Shown in pieces: positions 1 through 11,262 of a DNA stretch of 64,000 nt. The stretch spans positions 1,674,001 through 1,738,000 of the forward strand of contig NEEC01000002.1 of assembly GCA_002189035.1 (NCBI GenBank). The letters are read 5' to 3'. The notes under the pieces are model-generated. The model worked only from the letters and a program-made list of their open reading frames with translations. It did no database searches and was not told the origin of the DNA. The translations under genes were made by a program, and so were the position numbers. Every line of letters starts with the position of its first letter. The stretch's first letter is position 1. The stretch comes from Utricularia gibba. Lineage: Eukaryota > Streptophyta > Magnoliopsida > Lamiales > Lentibulariaceae.

Positions 1-791
1 CTTTTCATTAGTTACCTGTAATTTTAATTTTTAATTTGGAATATAATAAAATCTGTTTGAAATTGTATTAAAAAATATACTATAAATTTAATAAAATTTA
101 ATATACATTATAAAATTTAATATATTAAATTAACATATAATTTAATTTTATAGCTTATGAATAGTAAAATTTATAATTAATATTTTTTTTAATGATTTTA
201 TTACGGATAAAGATTAGAATTTTTAAAAATTAAATAAAATCAATTCAAAAAATTATGAAAACCAAATAGGACCTAAAATTTATAAATAAATTATAGCAAA
301 TTTAATTCATATTAACCTTGTATTTAATAAAAGAATTTAACTATGACTACTAAATCCATTTGTATGTTATCGAATATACGAATCAGTGGGGGTAGAGTGA
401 GGAACTGGTTAATTGATTTGGGCTGCGCAAATGCCGCTTGGCTCTGAGGATGCTCCACTGAAGAGACGACGGTGCGGCGGCGAGTGGGACAGAGTTTTGT
501 TCTGAACCCTGCGATGCGGCGATCTGAACATGAAGAAATCAGAAGCCACTGTGCGTCTAGACAAGAGAAGAATGTGAAAGACGAGAAGCAGCACAAGCAA
601 GTGGGGGGGCCTGCGTCTGCCATATGAAAAAAGAGAGAAACTTGCAATCTATTGCACCAAAACCCAGCAAACATATGGTAGGATTTGAGATTGGATGGGT
701 TTGAATGCAGGGAAACAAACATATGCTATGTGTACAAGTTATCTATCTGATAATGTTTTCTTCTAGAACACCACACCAGACGGCCCCCGCA
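1..791. other. AT-rich spacer, no gene seen
   Basis: The first 350 bases are very AT-rich and hold no sustained reading frame. The rest is of mixed composition, with only short frames that resemble nothing I recognise. It probably includes the 3' flank of the zinc-finger gene that follows on the minus strand. Confidence 0.6.
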
Positions 792-1259
792 TCAGAGACT
801 CAAATCCAAACTCAACCGCTCTTTGCTCCCCGTGGTCTTGCAATGAGCAGTCGCAATCGCCACTACCTTCGGCTTGGAACCGGAGATCGTGCTCATCTGT
901 TGTCTGCTTCTGATCCAGGGACTATGATAAGCATACGCTACAGGGACACTCGCAGCGTACGGTTCTGAATCAAGATGCATCATCATCCTCTTCGCATGCT
1001 GACGCTCCCTTTTGTGGGCATTCTGGTGGCCTCCCAAGGCTTGCGAAGTTGGGAAGTTTCTGGAACAGTATTGACACTCGAACTTCCTGTAAACCTTGTC
1101 CTTGTTACCTCGTTCTTGATCTTCTTCTTGGATGTACATGTCTGCGGCACATCGGAACTCCTTGCCGAAGAGTTTGATGTTCTTCTTGGGAGGGCGCAGG
1201 AAGGGAAGCTGAGAGAAGGAAGTGATGAAATCACGAGTCTCTGCTTCCGTCCTGTCCAT
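792..1259 (-). CDS. C2H2 zinc finger protein, GIS/ZFP5/6/8-like, with C-terminal EAR motif
   Basis: Intronless frame of 155 aa from the ATG at 1259. A longer frame runs upstream, but the 28 extra residues look like untranslated leader and the family usually starts at MDRTEAE-like residues. The N-terminal IKLFGKEF block is typical of the group. A single plant C2H2 finger sits at about residues 63-83 (CQYCSRNF then the plant signature [10 protein letters not shown]). The protein ends in LSLDLSL, an EAR-type repressor motif. Known members of this clade act in the nucleus downstream of gibberellin and cytokinin in trichome and root-hair formation; that role is inferred here from family only. Which member it corresponds to cannot be decided by eye. 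Confidence 0.85.
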   Translation of the reverse strand: MDRTEAETRDFITSFSQLPFLRPPKKNIKLFGKEFRCAADMYIQEEDQERGNKDKVYRKFECQYCSRNFPTSQALGGHQNAHKRERQHAKRMMMHLDSEPYAASVPVAYAYHSPWIRSRQQMSTISGSKPKVVAIATAHCKTTGSKERLSLDLSL

Positions 1260-2118
1260 AGGATACGATGGAATGAGAAGAAAAGGAAGTGGCTTGCGGT
1301 TGAGGATGAACTGAGCAACCAGAAGATGGAACACAAAACGCACTATTTTAATAAAACACGAGTTGGATGATGATTTTATTTAAAGTGTTACATGTTGAAA
1401 GGCAACTTGATCTCATGCTACATGTATAGAACCGTACGATGGAGTGGATGGATTAGACATTATTGGTAGTAAACAGACAGATGGGAAAAAATGAGAAATA
1501 AAATATTGAGGAATAATGTGATCATGGAATGTGAAGTGTATGTGCATAATAGCGACGCACAAGTGAAATTAATTGTGAAGGTGAATGGTGGGTTCAATAG
1601 GGACAAAATGTGTCCATACAAGTCGCCTCGTGCCGACATGAGGGGACCAAAGCCAACATTTTTAGGACATCATGACTCGGTCCACTTGCTGCGCTGGGTA
1701 CGCTGCAGCCCAAGTGGCGGCGTGTCCTTTTGTATCATGTAACGAGTCTGAATCCGGATTCCATTTTGCCCCATTTGCCATCCTTGAAAAATCACAACAA
1801 TTTGAGAAATTAAAATGAAAGGCCGACGTGGACTGATCTGGACCGTCGATGCATTCTGTTTTCCCAAGGATCCTTGAACTCTTCGTTTCTTTCTTTAGTA
1901 TAGTTTAAATTATTACACCATAAAGTTTATTAGAATCCAATCACAAATTCCTAACCTGTTGGGTTCGATGTCAGATTGGCGTCGACCCTGTCTGAGACAA
2001 ATTCAAGTCCGTAGTTTCATATCTTGTCACAACAGCACACAACACATGAAGTTGTTGTTTTTGACAGATCTACATCAACAAAAATCTAATTTACAGTTAA
2101 CAAGACGAGCTTACACTT
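1260..2118. other. Intergenic: zinc-finger promoter side and hydrolase 3' side
   Basis: About 860 bases between two minus-strand genes. The left part is the presumed promoter and leader of the zinc-finger gene, and the right part the 3' UTR and flank of the hydrolase. I see no further coding exon. Confidence 0.5.
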
Positions 2119-3897
2119 TTATATGAGCAGCTCCTTGAGGAAAGGCACGATGGCTTCACCCAGTTCAGTGTGATGAGATGAGTAGACGTGGTTGGCTTCT
2201 TGAATGACTTTCAGCTGGTGGTTTGGGATTATCTTGGCAAATTGATGGGCATCTTCCAATGGGATAACCTCATCAGCGGACCCATGGACTGTAAGTACCC
2301 TGTTTCAGATGGACGATGCTCATCATTCTCTAGTAAAATGCAGTTACTTTTAAGGATAAAGGCTTTGAATAAAAGGAGAAGGCACTGATATTATTTGGGA
2401 GTCAGTAACCAAATCATTAGAGTTGCATCTCTACCTGCAATTCTTATCGATCCCAAGGCATACTTCATGCATGTTTGTGGTGAGTCTTTCCATTAGGCTC
2501 TCTTCCGTGACCCTATAATCAATCTCCCCTGTCATATGCGAGGGGACTGAGTGAAGTGAAGGAACTTTATATGATTTGATGAAAGACGCTCGTGAAGGAT
2601 AAAAGGAAGTTTGAGTATGAAATACTGCCAAAAATATTCAAGCCGCAGCCGGTAAAACAATGAAATCACCTTTTTTGCCCTTTACATCAATGTAGCCATC
2701 CTGCTTGAGTTTTACCAAAAAATCTTTGCCTAATCGCTCTTCAAGTCCTCTCTTTAGATCATAACGACCAGAGGCATTTATTACGCCAGGTACATCGTGA
2801 TACTTGGATGCATAAAGGAGAACAGCATTTCCACCTGAATCATGAGATCTGAGATTTATGAATAAACGCAGACAAAAAAATGTGCCGATGAGTAAAGCAT
2901 ATCAAGGAGAAAGTCCACAACAGGGATGCAGATATAGGAATCATTCGGAATACTAGATGCAAGCAAGGATAGATAATTATATTTTTTAACCTTTACTGTG
3001 TCCAAGAACAGCAATTATCGGCCGTTGCAACCCTTTGAAGTGCTCTACCACAGATCTTATATCTTCAGCCTCACTGCAGTAGTTTGCAAACTGAAACGTA
3101 CCTTCACTTTCTCTGGGAAAGAAAGACAACGAAAAACAAGGATTTGAAAGATGAATTACTTTGAGAAATGTATTTTTCAGCAGATAACTAACAATAAATA
3201 TTCAGGAACATTACCCATTTCCAGAGAAATCGAAACGAAATGCACTGATTCCTTCTTTTTCTAAAGCAGCAGAAAGGTTGGCCATCACATCATCCTCCTA
3301 TGATGAGACAAAACAGTAAAAACACAATTCTGAGACAATACATGATTATGATTTAGTGCAGGTGGTGAAGACTCAAGTTCACATCATAATTTATAATCAT
3401 CCACTTTCCAGGCTAGTGATGACTGTATACTGTGATGCACTTGTTTAAAACAAAGAGACATTGTTTTAGTCGAAATCAATGATCACTTCACATTCAAATG
3501 TATACAAAAGAACAACATTTCTATGCCATTATTGAAAGAATGAAGCTTCGGGTATTTTTTTTTCTCTTCTGTCATTTTCTCCTCTCTGAACTCTGTAAAT
3601 CCTATTTCATTTCCAGCCTGTCTTTGCCAGAAATCTCTCCAGTTTTTAGTTGATAGAAGAAAAAGGAACAAGAAGTATCCCTGACAAGGATCTAGAATGT
3701 CAACTGGGAATTTCAAAATCCTGCACCTCTAAGAAGCATCTAAAATTTGCCCTTGTAGACAAAAAAAAGCTAAATAATCCAACCTTGGATGCTGCAAGGC
3801 CATGGCACAGAATAACGACTTCCTCAGATCCATTGTCATGAAAAAGGCCAACAAGTTTCTCACCGCGCTTGTTTACTACAGAAATTTTCTGTGCCAT
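2119..3897 (-). CDS. Alpha/beta hydrolase (serine aminopeptidase S33-like)
   Basis: Six exons on the minus strand: 3784-3897, 3215-3297, 2991-3112, 2670-2834, 2435-2528 and 2119-2299. Together they close in frame at about 252 aa. Visible family features are CHGLAASK near the N-terminus (the HG oxyanion region), the nucleophile elbow GHSKGG (Ser near residue 105), the acid-bearing loop HGSADEVIP, and the C-terminal catalytic His in ANHVYSSH. The middle block DYRVTEESLMERL is characteristic of the plant members. Substrate is unknown. An in-frame ATG at 3915 would add six residues, but a likely splice acceptor lies between the two ATGs (a 5' UTR exon seems to lie near 4305-4380), so 3897 is preferred. 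The gene diverges from the kinase gene starting at 4794. Confidence 0.85.
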
Positions 3898-4793
3898 AGT
3901 TACTGAATCATCCAAAAACAGGCATTAGCAAGCACCTATGCACTTTTCTCATATAGGATCCAACTAAATTATTTAGACGACGACCATACTCTACCCAAAA
4001 AACCTCAAACTAATCAGATTATAATGGAAATAATCAAATAAAGGATTCTAACTTTAGGTGATTACCCTTCTTACCACCCCTACACACCACAAAATCTGAG
4101 CAATCATGTGTCACTCATTCATTGAACTTCTCGTAATCTCACTCACATACAAGTTCGCAGTAAGATGAAATGACTTGTATTCTTAGGAATAGGTGAAAAG
4201 AAACCACCAGTTAGAGCAGATACTGAGGAATTCAAAGAGAACAATCAAAAAAATTGGAAAAAAACATCAAGTGCAGTCCATTCCTATGCGTTACCTGCCA
4301 ATCTCCGGTGGCCCTGCGGCACTGACGAACACGAACACGTCACTCACTTGAATTTCACTGATTCTCGAGCTCGATTTTGAAACTGTTCCTTGAAAAAGTT
4401 GTTGATGGGTTTTTGGGCCTCGAATAACAACATTGCAGCCCAATATCAATTGCGAATGTTTGATTCTAAACTTTAAATACAGTTTCTAATTAAAATAATT
4501 TACAGGAGGAGAAGCAGCCCATTATATCCTGCGCGCGCGCACGGTAACAGAAATTAGGTTCACTGTAGCGACACAAAAAATGGTCGGTGTTGGTTTCTGA
4601 TTTTTTTTTCCGTCTAGGCAGATGCCGTTAGAATCAACATTTTGCTGTGTACGAAGCCGTTTATGGGGGTCTCTGTTGATGTCCTGGAATTGCAGTCGGG
4701 AGTGTGATCGCTGATGAATGTTTCTGGGCGACTGTGTGGGGTTGGAAGAACGACAAATTGTGAAAAAAAGCAACTGTTTCTCTGTTTTCTTTA
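3898..4793. promoter_or_regulatory. Divergent promoter region between hydrolase (-) and CK1-like kinase (+)
   Basis: Nearly 900 bases between the two start codons. The minus-strand side contains a probable 5' UTR exon of the hydrolase with a GT donor near 4305. The plus-strand side (about 4580-4793) is a leader-like stretch before the kinase ATG. No clear TATA box was identified. Confidence 0.45.
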
Positions 4794-7714
4794 ATGGAGC
4801 CGCGAGTGGGGAACAAGTATCGATTGGGTCGCAAGATCGGGTCTGGGTCATTCGGGGAGATCTATCTAGGTGCGTCATGAAGTTTTTTTGGATTTGTTCA
4901 TGCACTTTTCTCCCCGGTTTTGTATGGCTGTGCCCGGTTTACTGGTGGGGTTATTTCTGTTTCAGGGACAAACGTTCAGACTAATGAGGAGGTTGCAGTG
5001 AAACTGGTAAGTCATTCATTTTGTTTTATGTACATTTTTTGGTTGCTAGTGAGTTTGGTATAGATTAACAAGTAGATTGGAATCTTTGGTGCTTTGTGAA
5101 TCATTTGAACATACTAGCCCCTATAACTGAACTCTAATTTTGAAGATTTTTTACAAAGCAATTCGACCCTTGATGTACCATTCAAATCCTTCAGGAAAAT
5201 ACCAAGACGAAGCATCCTCAGTTGCTGTATGAGTCAAAGCTGTATAAGATTTTGCAGGGCGGAAGTAATTTAATACTGATCATTATGCTTTCTTTCGTTT
5301 CGTAGTGATAAACGTTTGCCTCACTTTACTAATGAAAATTTTCACAATATGGCAGCTGGGATACCAAATGTACGATGGTTTGGTGTTGAAGGGGAATACA
5401 ATGTTCTAGTCATGGACTTGCTTGGCCCTAGTCTTGAAGATCTGTTTAACTTTTGTAACAGAAAATTCTCCCTTAAGACTGTTCTTATGCTTGCTGATCA
5501 AATGGTACTTGTGTTTAGGATAACTCGTTTGTATTTTTGTGATGCAATCCTGTGTTGATTAAAAACTTGTTATGTTAGTCATTATCCCCGAACAACTATT
5601 GCATTGATGATTTTTTCTCTCAGATTAATCGCATTGAATTCGTGCACTCAAAATCATTTTTGCATCGCGATATCAAGCCAGATAATTTTTTGATGGGCTT
5701 GGGTCGACGTGCTAATCAGGTAAGGATCTCTTATCAATCTTTTGGCACTGCCAGATTTTGCTTTATGTAGCATCATATTGAGATTTTGTAACAGGTTTAC
5801 ATCATCGATTTTGGCCTGGCAAAGAAATATAGAGATAGCTCATCTCTCCATCATATTCCCTACAGGTGGGATTAGCATAATTTACTTGTTTTCTGTATGT
5901 AATTACTACTAATTACAATGAAGTTGTTGATTAATCAGGCTGATATTCCTGTTCACTGTCAATGATGTGTGACCTTCATTTCTTACATTTCAACGTATCT
6001 GAACTGTGCATATTGAGTCTAAGCAAAAAGCTTACAATCTGTTTTATGGCTTTCAAGTGAATCTGTCTGCATGATTATGGAATATGAGTCGATATTTATT
6101 CTTTGTATTATAAATCTTCATGGCTGCTCGTGCTCCAGGGAGAATAAAAACCTGACAGGAACAGCAAGATATGCCAGTATGAATACACACTTGGGTATAG
6201 GTAAGTATCTTCTCTCTCTTTTTACCATTTGTTTTTGGCTGCCCTCTAATTTATTCTGAGACCATTTATATTATTTGGCCTTCTAAATAGAACAAAGCCG
6301 AAGAGATGATTTGGAGTCTCTTGGATTTGTGTTGATGTACTTTCTAAGGGGAAGGTGATTCATCATATTTTCTGTTGATAGGGCTTAGTCATTTTGTAAT
6401 TAACTGGCACATGCATGTTGCAGTCTCCCTTGGCAGGGTTTGAAAGCTGGAACGAAAAAACAGAAATATGAAAAAATTAGCGAGAAGAAAGTATCAACTA
6501 CCATTGAGGTCACTTTTCAATAAATGGTCTGTTGTATCCTTCATTCTTCATAACTAACTCTGAATCTCATCTTTCCAGGCATTGTGCCGGGGTTATCCCA
6601 CCGTGTTTGCATCTTATTTTCATTATTGCCGATCACTGAGGTTCGAGGACAAACCAGATTATGCGTATTTGAAGAGAATATTTCGGGATCTTTTCATTCA
6701 CGAGGGTCTGGAAATTTGGTTTAATTTTTCTTTTCCGTTAGCTTATTTTGTTGTTTCCCTATTGGGATGGCAATGGGTTTAACTTTTTTTTTTCCTCTGT
6801 CCTATTCAGGGTTTCAATTCGACTACATCTTTGATTGGACTGTTTTGAAATATCAACAGTCCCAAGTGGCTGCTTCTTCATCCCAGACTCCTGTTAGTTA
6901 TTAACCTCATGATTTTATACCTTCACCTTCGCATGATGTAACTTTCCCACTTTTTGGGGATTTTTTTCAGGGTCAAAGCACTGGGTTGCCGCCTGCCATT
7001 CCAGGCCTTGAAAGGTTACGAGGTGATCCTGCTACATGAGCTCTGTTCTTCCATTAATTTATCTTCTTGTAGTCCATCAGAACTGCCAATTGCATTTTAC
7101 TGTTATACTGCTATGTAGCAAACTATAGGGGATGGTAGGCTGAAGCTTATCTTGGATTGCAGATGATGAAGACGAGAGGCAAACTGGTACTTCAGCAAAT
7201 GTATCCCAGCAGAGACTTTCGGGGCAGCTTGTAAATTCTGGAAGCTTATCTAGGCAAAAGAAGCCAATTGGAAATGACTCGTCTAGCAAGGAAGCAGTGG
7301 TTAGCCCTTAAATTCCTACAGTTGTTCTTGGATAAAGCTGCCTTTTTTCATTGTTCTTCTCTCAGTGGAGGTTCTATATTTGATCTGTATCCTTTTAAAG
7401 AATGCTCTTTCAGTGAAGATTTATGCTGTATTCATTAATTTTATTGCCTTGTTCAGATATCCACTTCAGCTTTTCAAGGGAGATCCTGTGGAACACTAAA
7501 CCGAACTCCTGCTTTTGGAAATTATTCTGATCCTGCTCATTCTCGGACCCCTGAGAACACACCAGCAGGTGACAGCAGAACTCCTAGTGGTCAAAGAGCT
7601 GAATTCTCCGATCCAAGGCATACTTCTTCCACCATCAAGATGAGTGATTCTGTGATAAAGGGTATCGAGAGCCTGCATTTCAAGGGCGAAGAAAAAGGAC
7701 GGGGACTTTCATGA
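4794..7714 (+). CDS. Casein kinase 1-like protein kinase (plant CKL family)
   Basis: Fourteen exons give a 456-aa protein: 4794-4869, 4966-5006, 5195-5264, 5356-5504, 5624-5719, 5795-5865, 6139-6200, 6291-6354, 6424-6508, 6579-6705, 6810-6892, 6971-7022, 7163-7299, 7457-7714. The kinase domain fills the N-terminal two thirds. Visible landmarks are the glycine loop [12 protein letters not shown] (15-26), VAVKLE with Lys38, [10 protein letters not shown] with catalytic Asp128, [10 protein letters not shown] with Asp149, and the CK1-specific [22 protein letters not shown]. The tail is Ser/Thr/Pro-rich, as in plant CKL proteins. These kinases phosphorylate acidic or primed Ser/Thr sites in nucleus, cytosol or at plasmodesmata; the specific partner cannot be read here. 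All exon phases agree and no residue is missing. Confidence 0.95.
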
Positions 7715-8061
7715 TCATCATTTTTTCCCATTTCCAACTGGTAATCAGCTCTGATTTCAAATTTAGTCTCTCTTGTAAGATATTCTGCTCTGCCCGTGTG
7801 CCATTCATCTCACCGTTTGCAAATTATGCTTGTAGCTCAAGTTAGATGTTTCATTACCAGTGTAACGCTGTCAGTTGTCATTCTTCGCCCATTCACTATG
7901 GAGCCAATCTCTTCCCTCCCCCTGATCACAACAAATAGAATACGATATTTACAGATGCTAAAACCACATGCCACCTTTTTGCTAAGCTAAGTATGCATAT
8001 ATGGGGCAGGTTGGCAGAAGAGGCTGCAACTTCCCAGGAGCAAGTCAGGAGTGTAGGAGTT
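7715..8061. other. 3' flank of the CK1-like gene
   Basis: About 350 bases after the kinase stop codon, probably its 3' UTR and polyadenylation region. No coding signal was found. Confidence 0.5.
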
Positions 8062-8259
8062 TTATGTATTTTCATCCGGAATGTGAAGATACAGCGCTTG
8101 TGCAAGAATGCCCAAGATCAACGTACTTCTGGTAAGGTGATGACCCTGTAAGAAATTACTAGTCGCCCATGTGGATATTGGATTGAGACACATGGTGGGA
8201 TGCCATGATATTACCAGAAGTTCAGTTGCCGGTTGTCGATCTTTCGGATCCTCCTGCAC
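8062..8259 (-). pseudogene. Possible remnant of a protein-kinase C-terminus (MAPKK-like subdomain XI)
   Basis: On the minus strand, 8215-8259 reads VQEDPKDRQPATELL and is flanked by a CAG acceptor upstream and a GTAATA donor downstream. A second exon-like piece, 8062-8145, continues in frame as GHHLTRS and stops. The first piece closely resembles the subdomain XI end of plant MAP kinase kinases (QKDPKDR...ELL-HPF). No other kinase exon could be found upstream to about 8520, so this looks like a relic of a transposed or decayed gene. It could also be chance or part of an unrecognised transcript. Confidence 0.35.
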
Positions 8260-9673
8260 CTGTCAAGCAACATAAGTAGGATGTCAATCCAGCAACAGAG
8301 CATTTCTGCTTAGATTCCTCTCACCTTCACTTGTCATGTAGTTGTTCCTTCCTGAATTCTGCCGACACCAAATTTCATCAAACAAGGAATTGAAACACGA
8401 AAGGTGTAACCTTGTCTTGCAAGATATGGCTGTAGGGCGCTATTCGGGCAAGGTGACCACCATTTTCCAATTTGGTTCTCTGGTGGTTGGCTGGAACTGA
8501 GTTAATGCTGAAGACGACATAACTGACATCCAAATAAGACAACAAAAGCAACCAGTAAGAGAGCTACCAAAAGTGAATCATAAAAGAACAAAAAAAAAAC
8601 AAGGATTTGTTTTTAAGAAGAATTATTTTTACAAAAAATTTGAAATTGATTTACAGGTTGGTGTTTAGTGGGATCCAATTTTAATAATATTAAAACTCTG
8701 TTTGGAACAATTTATATTAAAGTATTTTATAAATATTTTGATTATTAAATATGAATGATTTATATTGAAATACTTTAACAATTTAAAATTATTTTTAATT
8801 TGAGTTTTGACTTTTTCAAAATCAAGTCTCTAAAAATGCTTTAAGAAATTATATTAAAAGATGTAAGAAAAAAAATGTTACCATTTATCAAAGTTTTTTT
8901 ATTAAATTATTTAATTATGTGATTAAGAACTTTTTATTGTTCTGTTATTTTGTATTGGAGAATTGGAGAGTGGTTTCCTTTTGGTTGTCTTGCTGGGAGA
9001 TGAAAAGTAGTTTCCTCACAAAAAATGTTGACTTTTGTGGGTAGTGAGGTGGAGTAGCATGGAATGAAGCTTGGGTGCCCGAGCTGCCCGAATTCAATCA
9101 AGGTGTCCTAGCGGAGACGTAAAAGAAGCAGAGAATTGTAGGGGGCATACTGGAAGCAGGGGAATTGGCGGTGGGTGGGAGGTTGAAACTTGCTTCTCTT
9201 GTAATTCATTCGATTAATTGAACATAAACCCTAACCTCCGTAGATTTAGGCAGGCTACGAATTCGTCTTCTTCTTCCTCTTCTATCTACTGCTTCGAATG
9301 CTCAGAGTTTTCTTTTTTTTTTTTCATTCGAAGGCAAGATGGGAAAGGCTAGTTTTGGTCTAATTCTAGTTGATTTCGTGTTCATGTATTCTGGGTTTTA
9401 ATTCCCTGCTGATGGCTTGGTGGTGTTTTGGAGTTGCCTTGATTACGTTTGTAATGAACCTATTATTCGTACTTTTTGTTTTTGTTTTTCCTGTTTATCA
9501 GTTTCTACTGAATGGTTAGGATCAAAGGTCAAATCTTTGAATAGGATCATGCAGTTCAATGTAATCGCTCCAAATTTTGAACACTTATGATTTTTCATAT
9601 TAATAAACAGGTTACTTAAAGCTAGTGTGAGAGCAGGCGTTTTTTTTCAAGGCATCGCCATCTTGGGTAGCGG
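8260..9673. other. AT-rich spacer and 5' leader of the L18a-like gene
   Basis: 8580-8960 is strongly AT-rich, with short A/T runs and no frame. From about 9080 composition changes and the sequence looks transcribed: CT-rich leader at 9260-9330 and long T-tracts typical of a 5' UTR intron before the first coding ATG at 9674. An ATG at 9339 opens a 16-codon frame that would be an upstream ORF or intronic. Confidence 0.45.
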
Positions 9674-10765
9674 ATGGATCTGAGTAAGGAGCTCCAATTT
9701 TTGTTTCAGAATTTTTTTCGTAGTTTAGATGCTTTACTATTTGCAATGTTGCTCTCAGTGAAACAATGTGGCTGTTCCATTATTTTTCTGGGATACCTCA
9801 GCAACTGTCTTTTGTGGGTGAAATAAAAAACTGATAACTGGATTCTAAAGTGTCGTGAATATTCAACCTTTTATTTTGATTCCATGGTACAATATACACA
9901 ACTAGCTTAGATAAGTGGGGAATGAATGAAAGAAAATCTAGAGGGAATCAACATCCTGATGCCACAATATGGGACTTGTTTGGTGTTACAGATTCTGTCA
10001 AAGAGGGAAAGACTAGAAATGCTCTTGAACTGCTCAAATCTGTTACTGATAAGCATCTTGATCTTTTGAGATCATCAGCTCGATATTTTTCCATGCCAAA
10101 AGGTAGTTATTGAATGTTGATTATGTAATATATGGAAAAGCCGCCTTGTTGAGTTTCTGTCCTTGATCATTGGCAAACTATCGATTCTCGTCTTCTTTCG
10201 TGGCTTGATTAGAGTGCTCCATTCTCATTCACGATGAATACATTTACACAATTATATGCAGATTCTCATCTGCCATCTTTAGTAACCCCTACCAGCCTTT
10301 ATGAGATTAAGTGTGTTTTATTGTCAGAGGGAAAGACCAAGTATTCTCTCATGAAGGATGAAGAAGACTCACAACTTGGATTATATGACAAACCTCTTCC
10401 TTGCTTTGGCTGCGGAATTGGCTGGTTCTGGTAAAAACGGAAAATTTGTTTCTATACTCATACGTTTTATCTGGTTTGATAACTCTAAATCTGTTTGTTA
10501 TCCATTACCCAGTTTCTTATTAGGCTTTCTCTGCCCATTGATGTGGTACTATGCAACAATTTTGTACTTCTGTAACTACTACCGCAGGGATCCGAGGGAA
10601 CGGTCTGGTCTGGCTGCCTCTGCAATAGCTGTGAGTAGTCCCCTTGTAGTCTTCTTTGGTTTTACTCTTTGATATCAAAAGTTTACAACCAAGATCATGC
10701 TTGTTTTGCAGGCTTTGGGATGCAGTGTTATATTGTTAATCGTGCTTTTGATTATGGTGTTTTAG
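9674..10765 (+). CDS. Small two-helix membrane protein annotated in plants as 'ribosomal protein L18a-like'
   Basis: Five coding exons: 9674-9683, 9911-10102, 10328-10430, 10513-10630, 10712-10765; 158 aa, frame closed. The first coding exon is only 10 bases (ATGGATCTGA) and joins in frame to the next, giving MDLNKWG before MNERKS; if missed, the protein would start at 9922. The C-terminal half holds the family signature LPCFGCGIGWF followed by a hydrophobic helix, the charged NYYRRDPRERSGLAASAIA loop and a last helix CSVILLIVLLIMVF. Members are called 60S L18a-like for historical reasons, but the two transmembrane segments and absence of rRNA-binding regions argue for a membrane protein of unknown function. 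Confidence 0.85.
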
Positions 10766-11262
10766 CACATCTTTTTTTGGCTGATCATAGAGCTTTTCTC
10801 CAAGCAACACACACATACACAAGTTGAAATCTGTAAGACCGAGACTAAGTAACCAAGGTCCAAGGGTCCCTTGTATCATAGAATGGAACGATTGTAGGCA
10901 ATTGTGCCTGCCCTTTGTTCATTATATCGTATAGCAAAAGCAGACAAACCCCTTTCATTGCTTGTGCCTTTGTGATTCGGAGCTTTCCATTAAAACGCGC
11001 CTTTCTGAGTTTCGATGAATATGCTGTAGAAACTACGTGAAGACATAAAGTTTAGCTACTGATAGTACAGAGAACAATTGCGGATATGCGGCTTGCAAAT
11101 AATGAGCACAACTCTTCAGACCAGTACATGAAGGGAAGAATCAGCTTTGCATTTGTAACACATTCATTCTGAGTAAAATTCCTACAAAACTGTTACTGCT
11201 CAACATTGCCAAGAGCAGTGCAAACGTAAAAATATGCTCTGAACCGTTTGCTCCAGATGTCA
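10766..11262. other. Convergent 3' flanks
   Basis: About 500 bases between the stop of the L18a-like gene (+) and the stop of the LYAR-type gene (-). Probably the two 3' UTRs. No other feature seen. Confidence 0.5.

Noticed and set aside
324-722. Open frame of 132 codons on the minus strand
   Set aside because: No recognisable motif, mixed low-complexity composition, and other frames in the same place are equally open.
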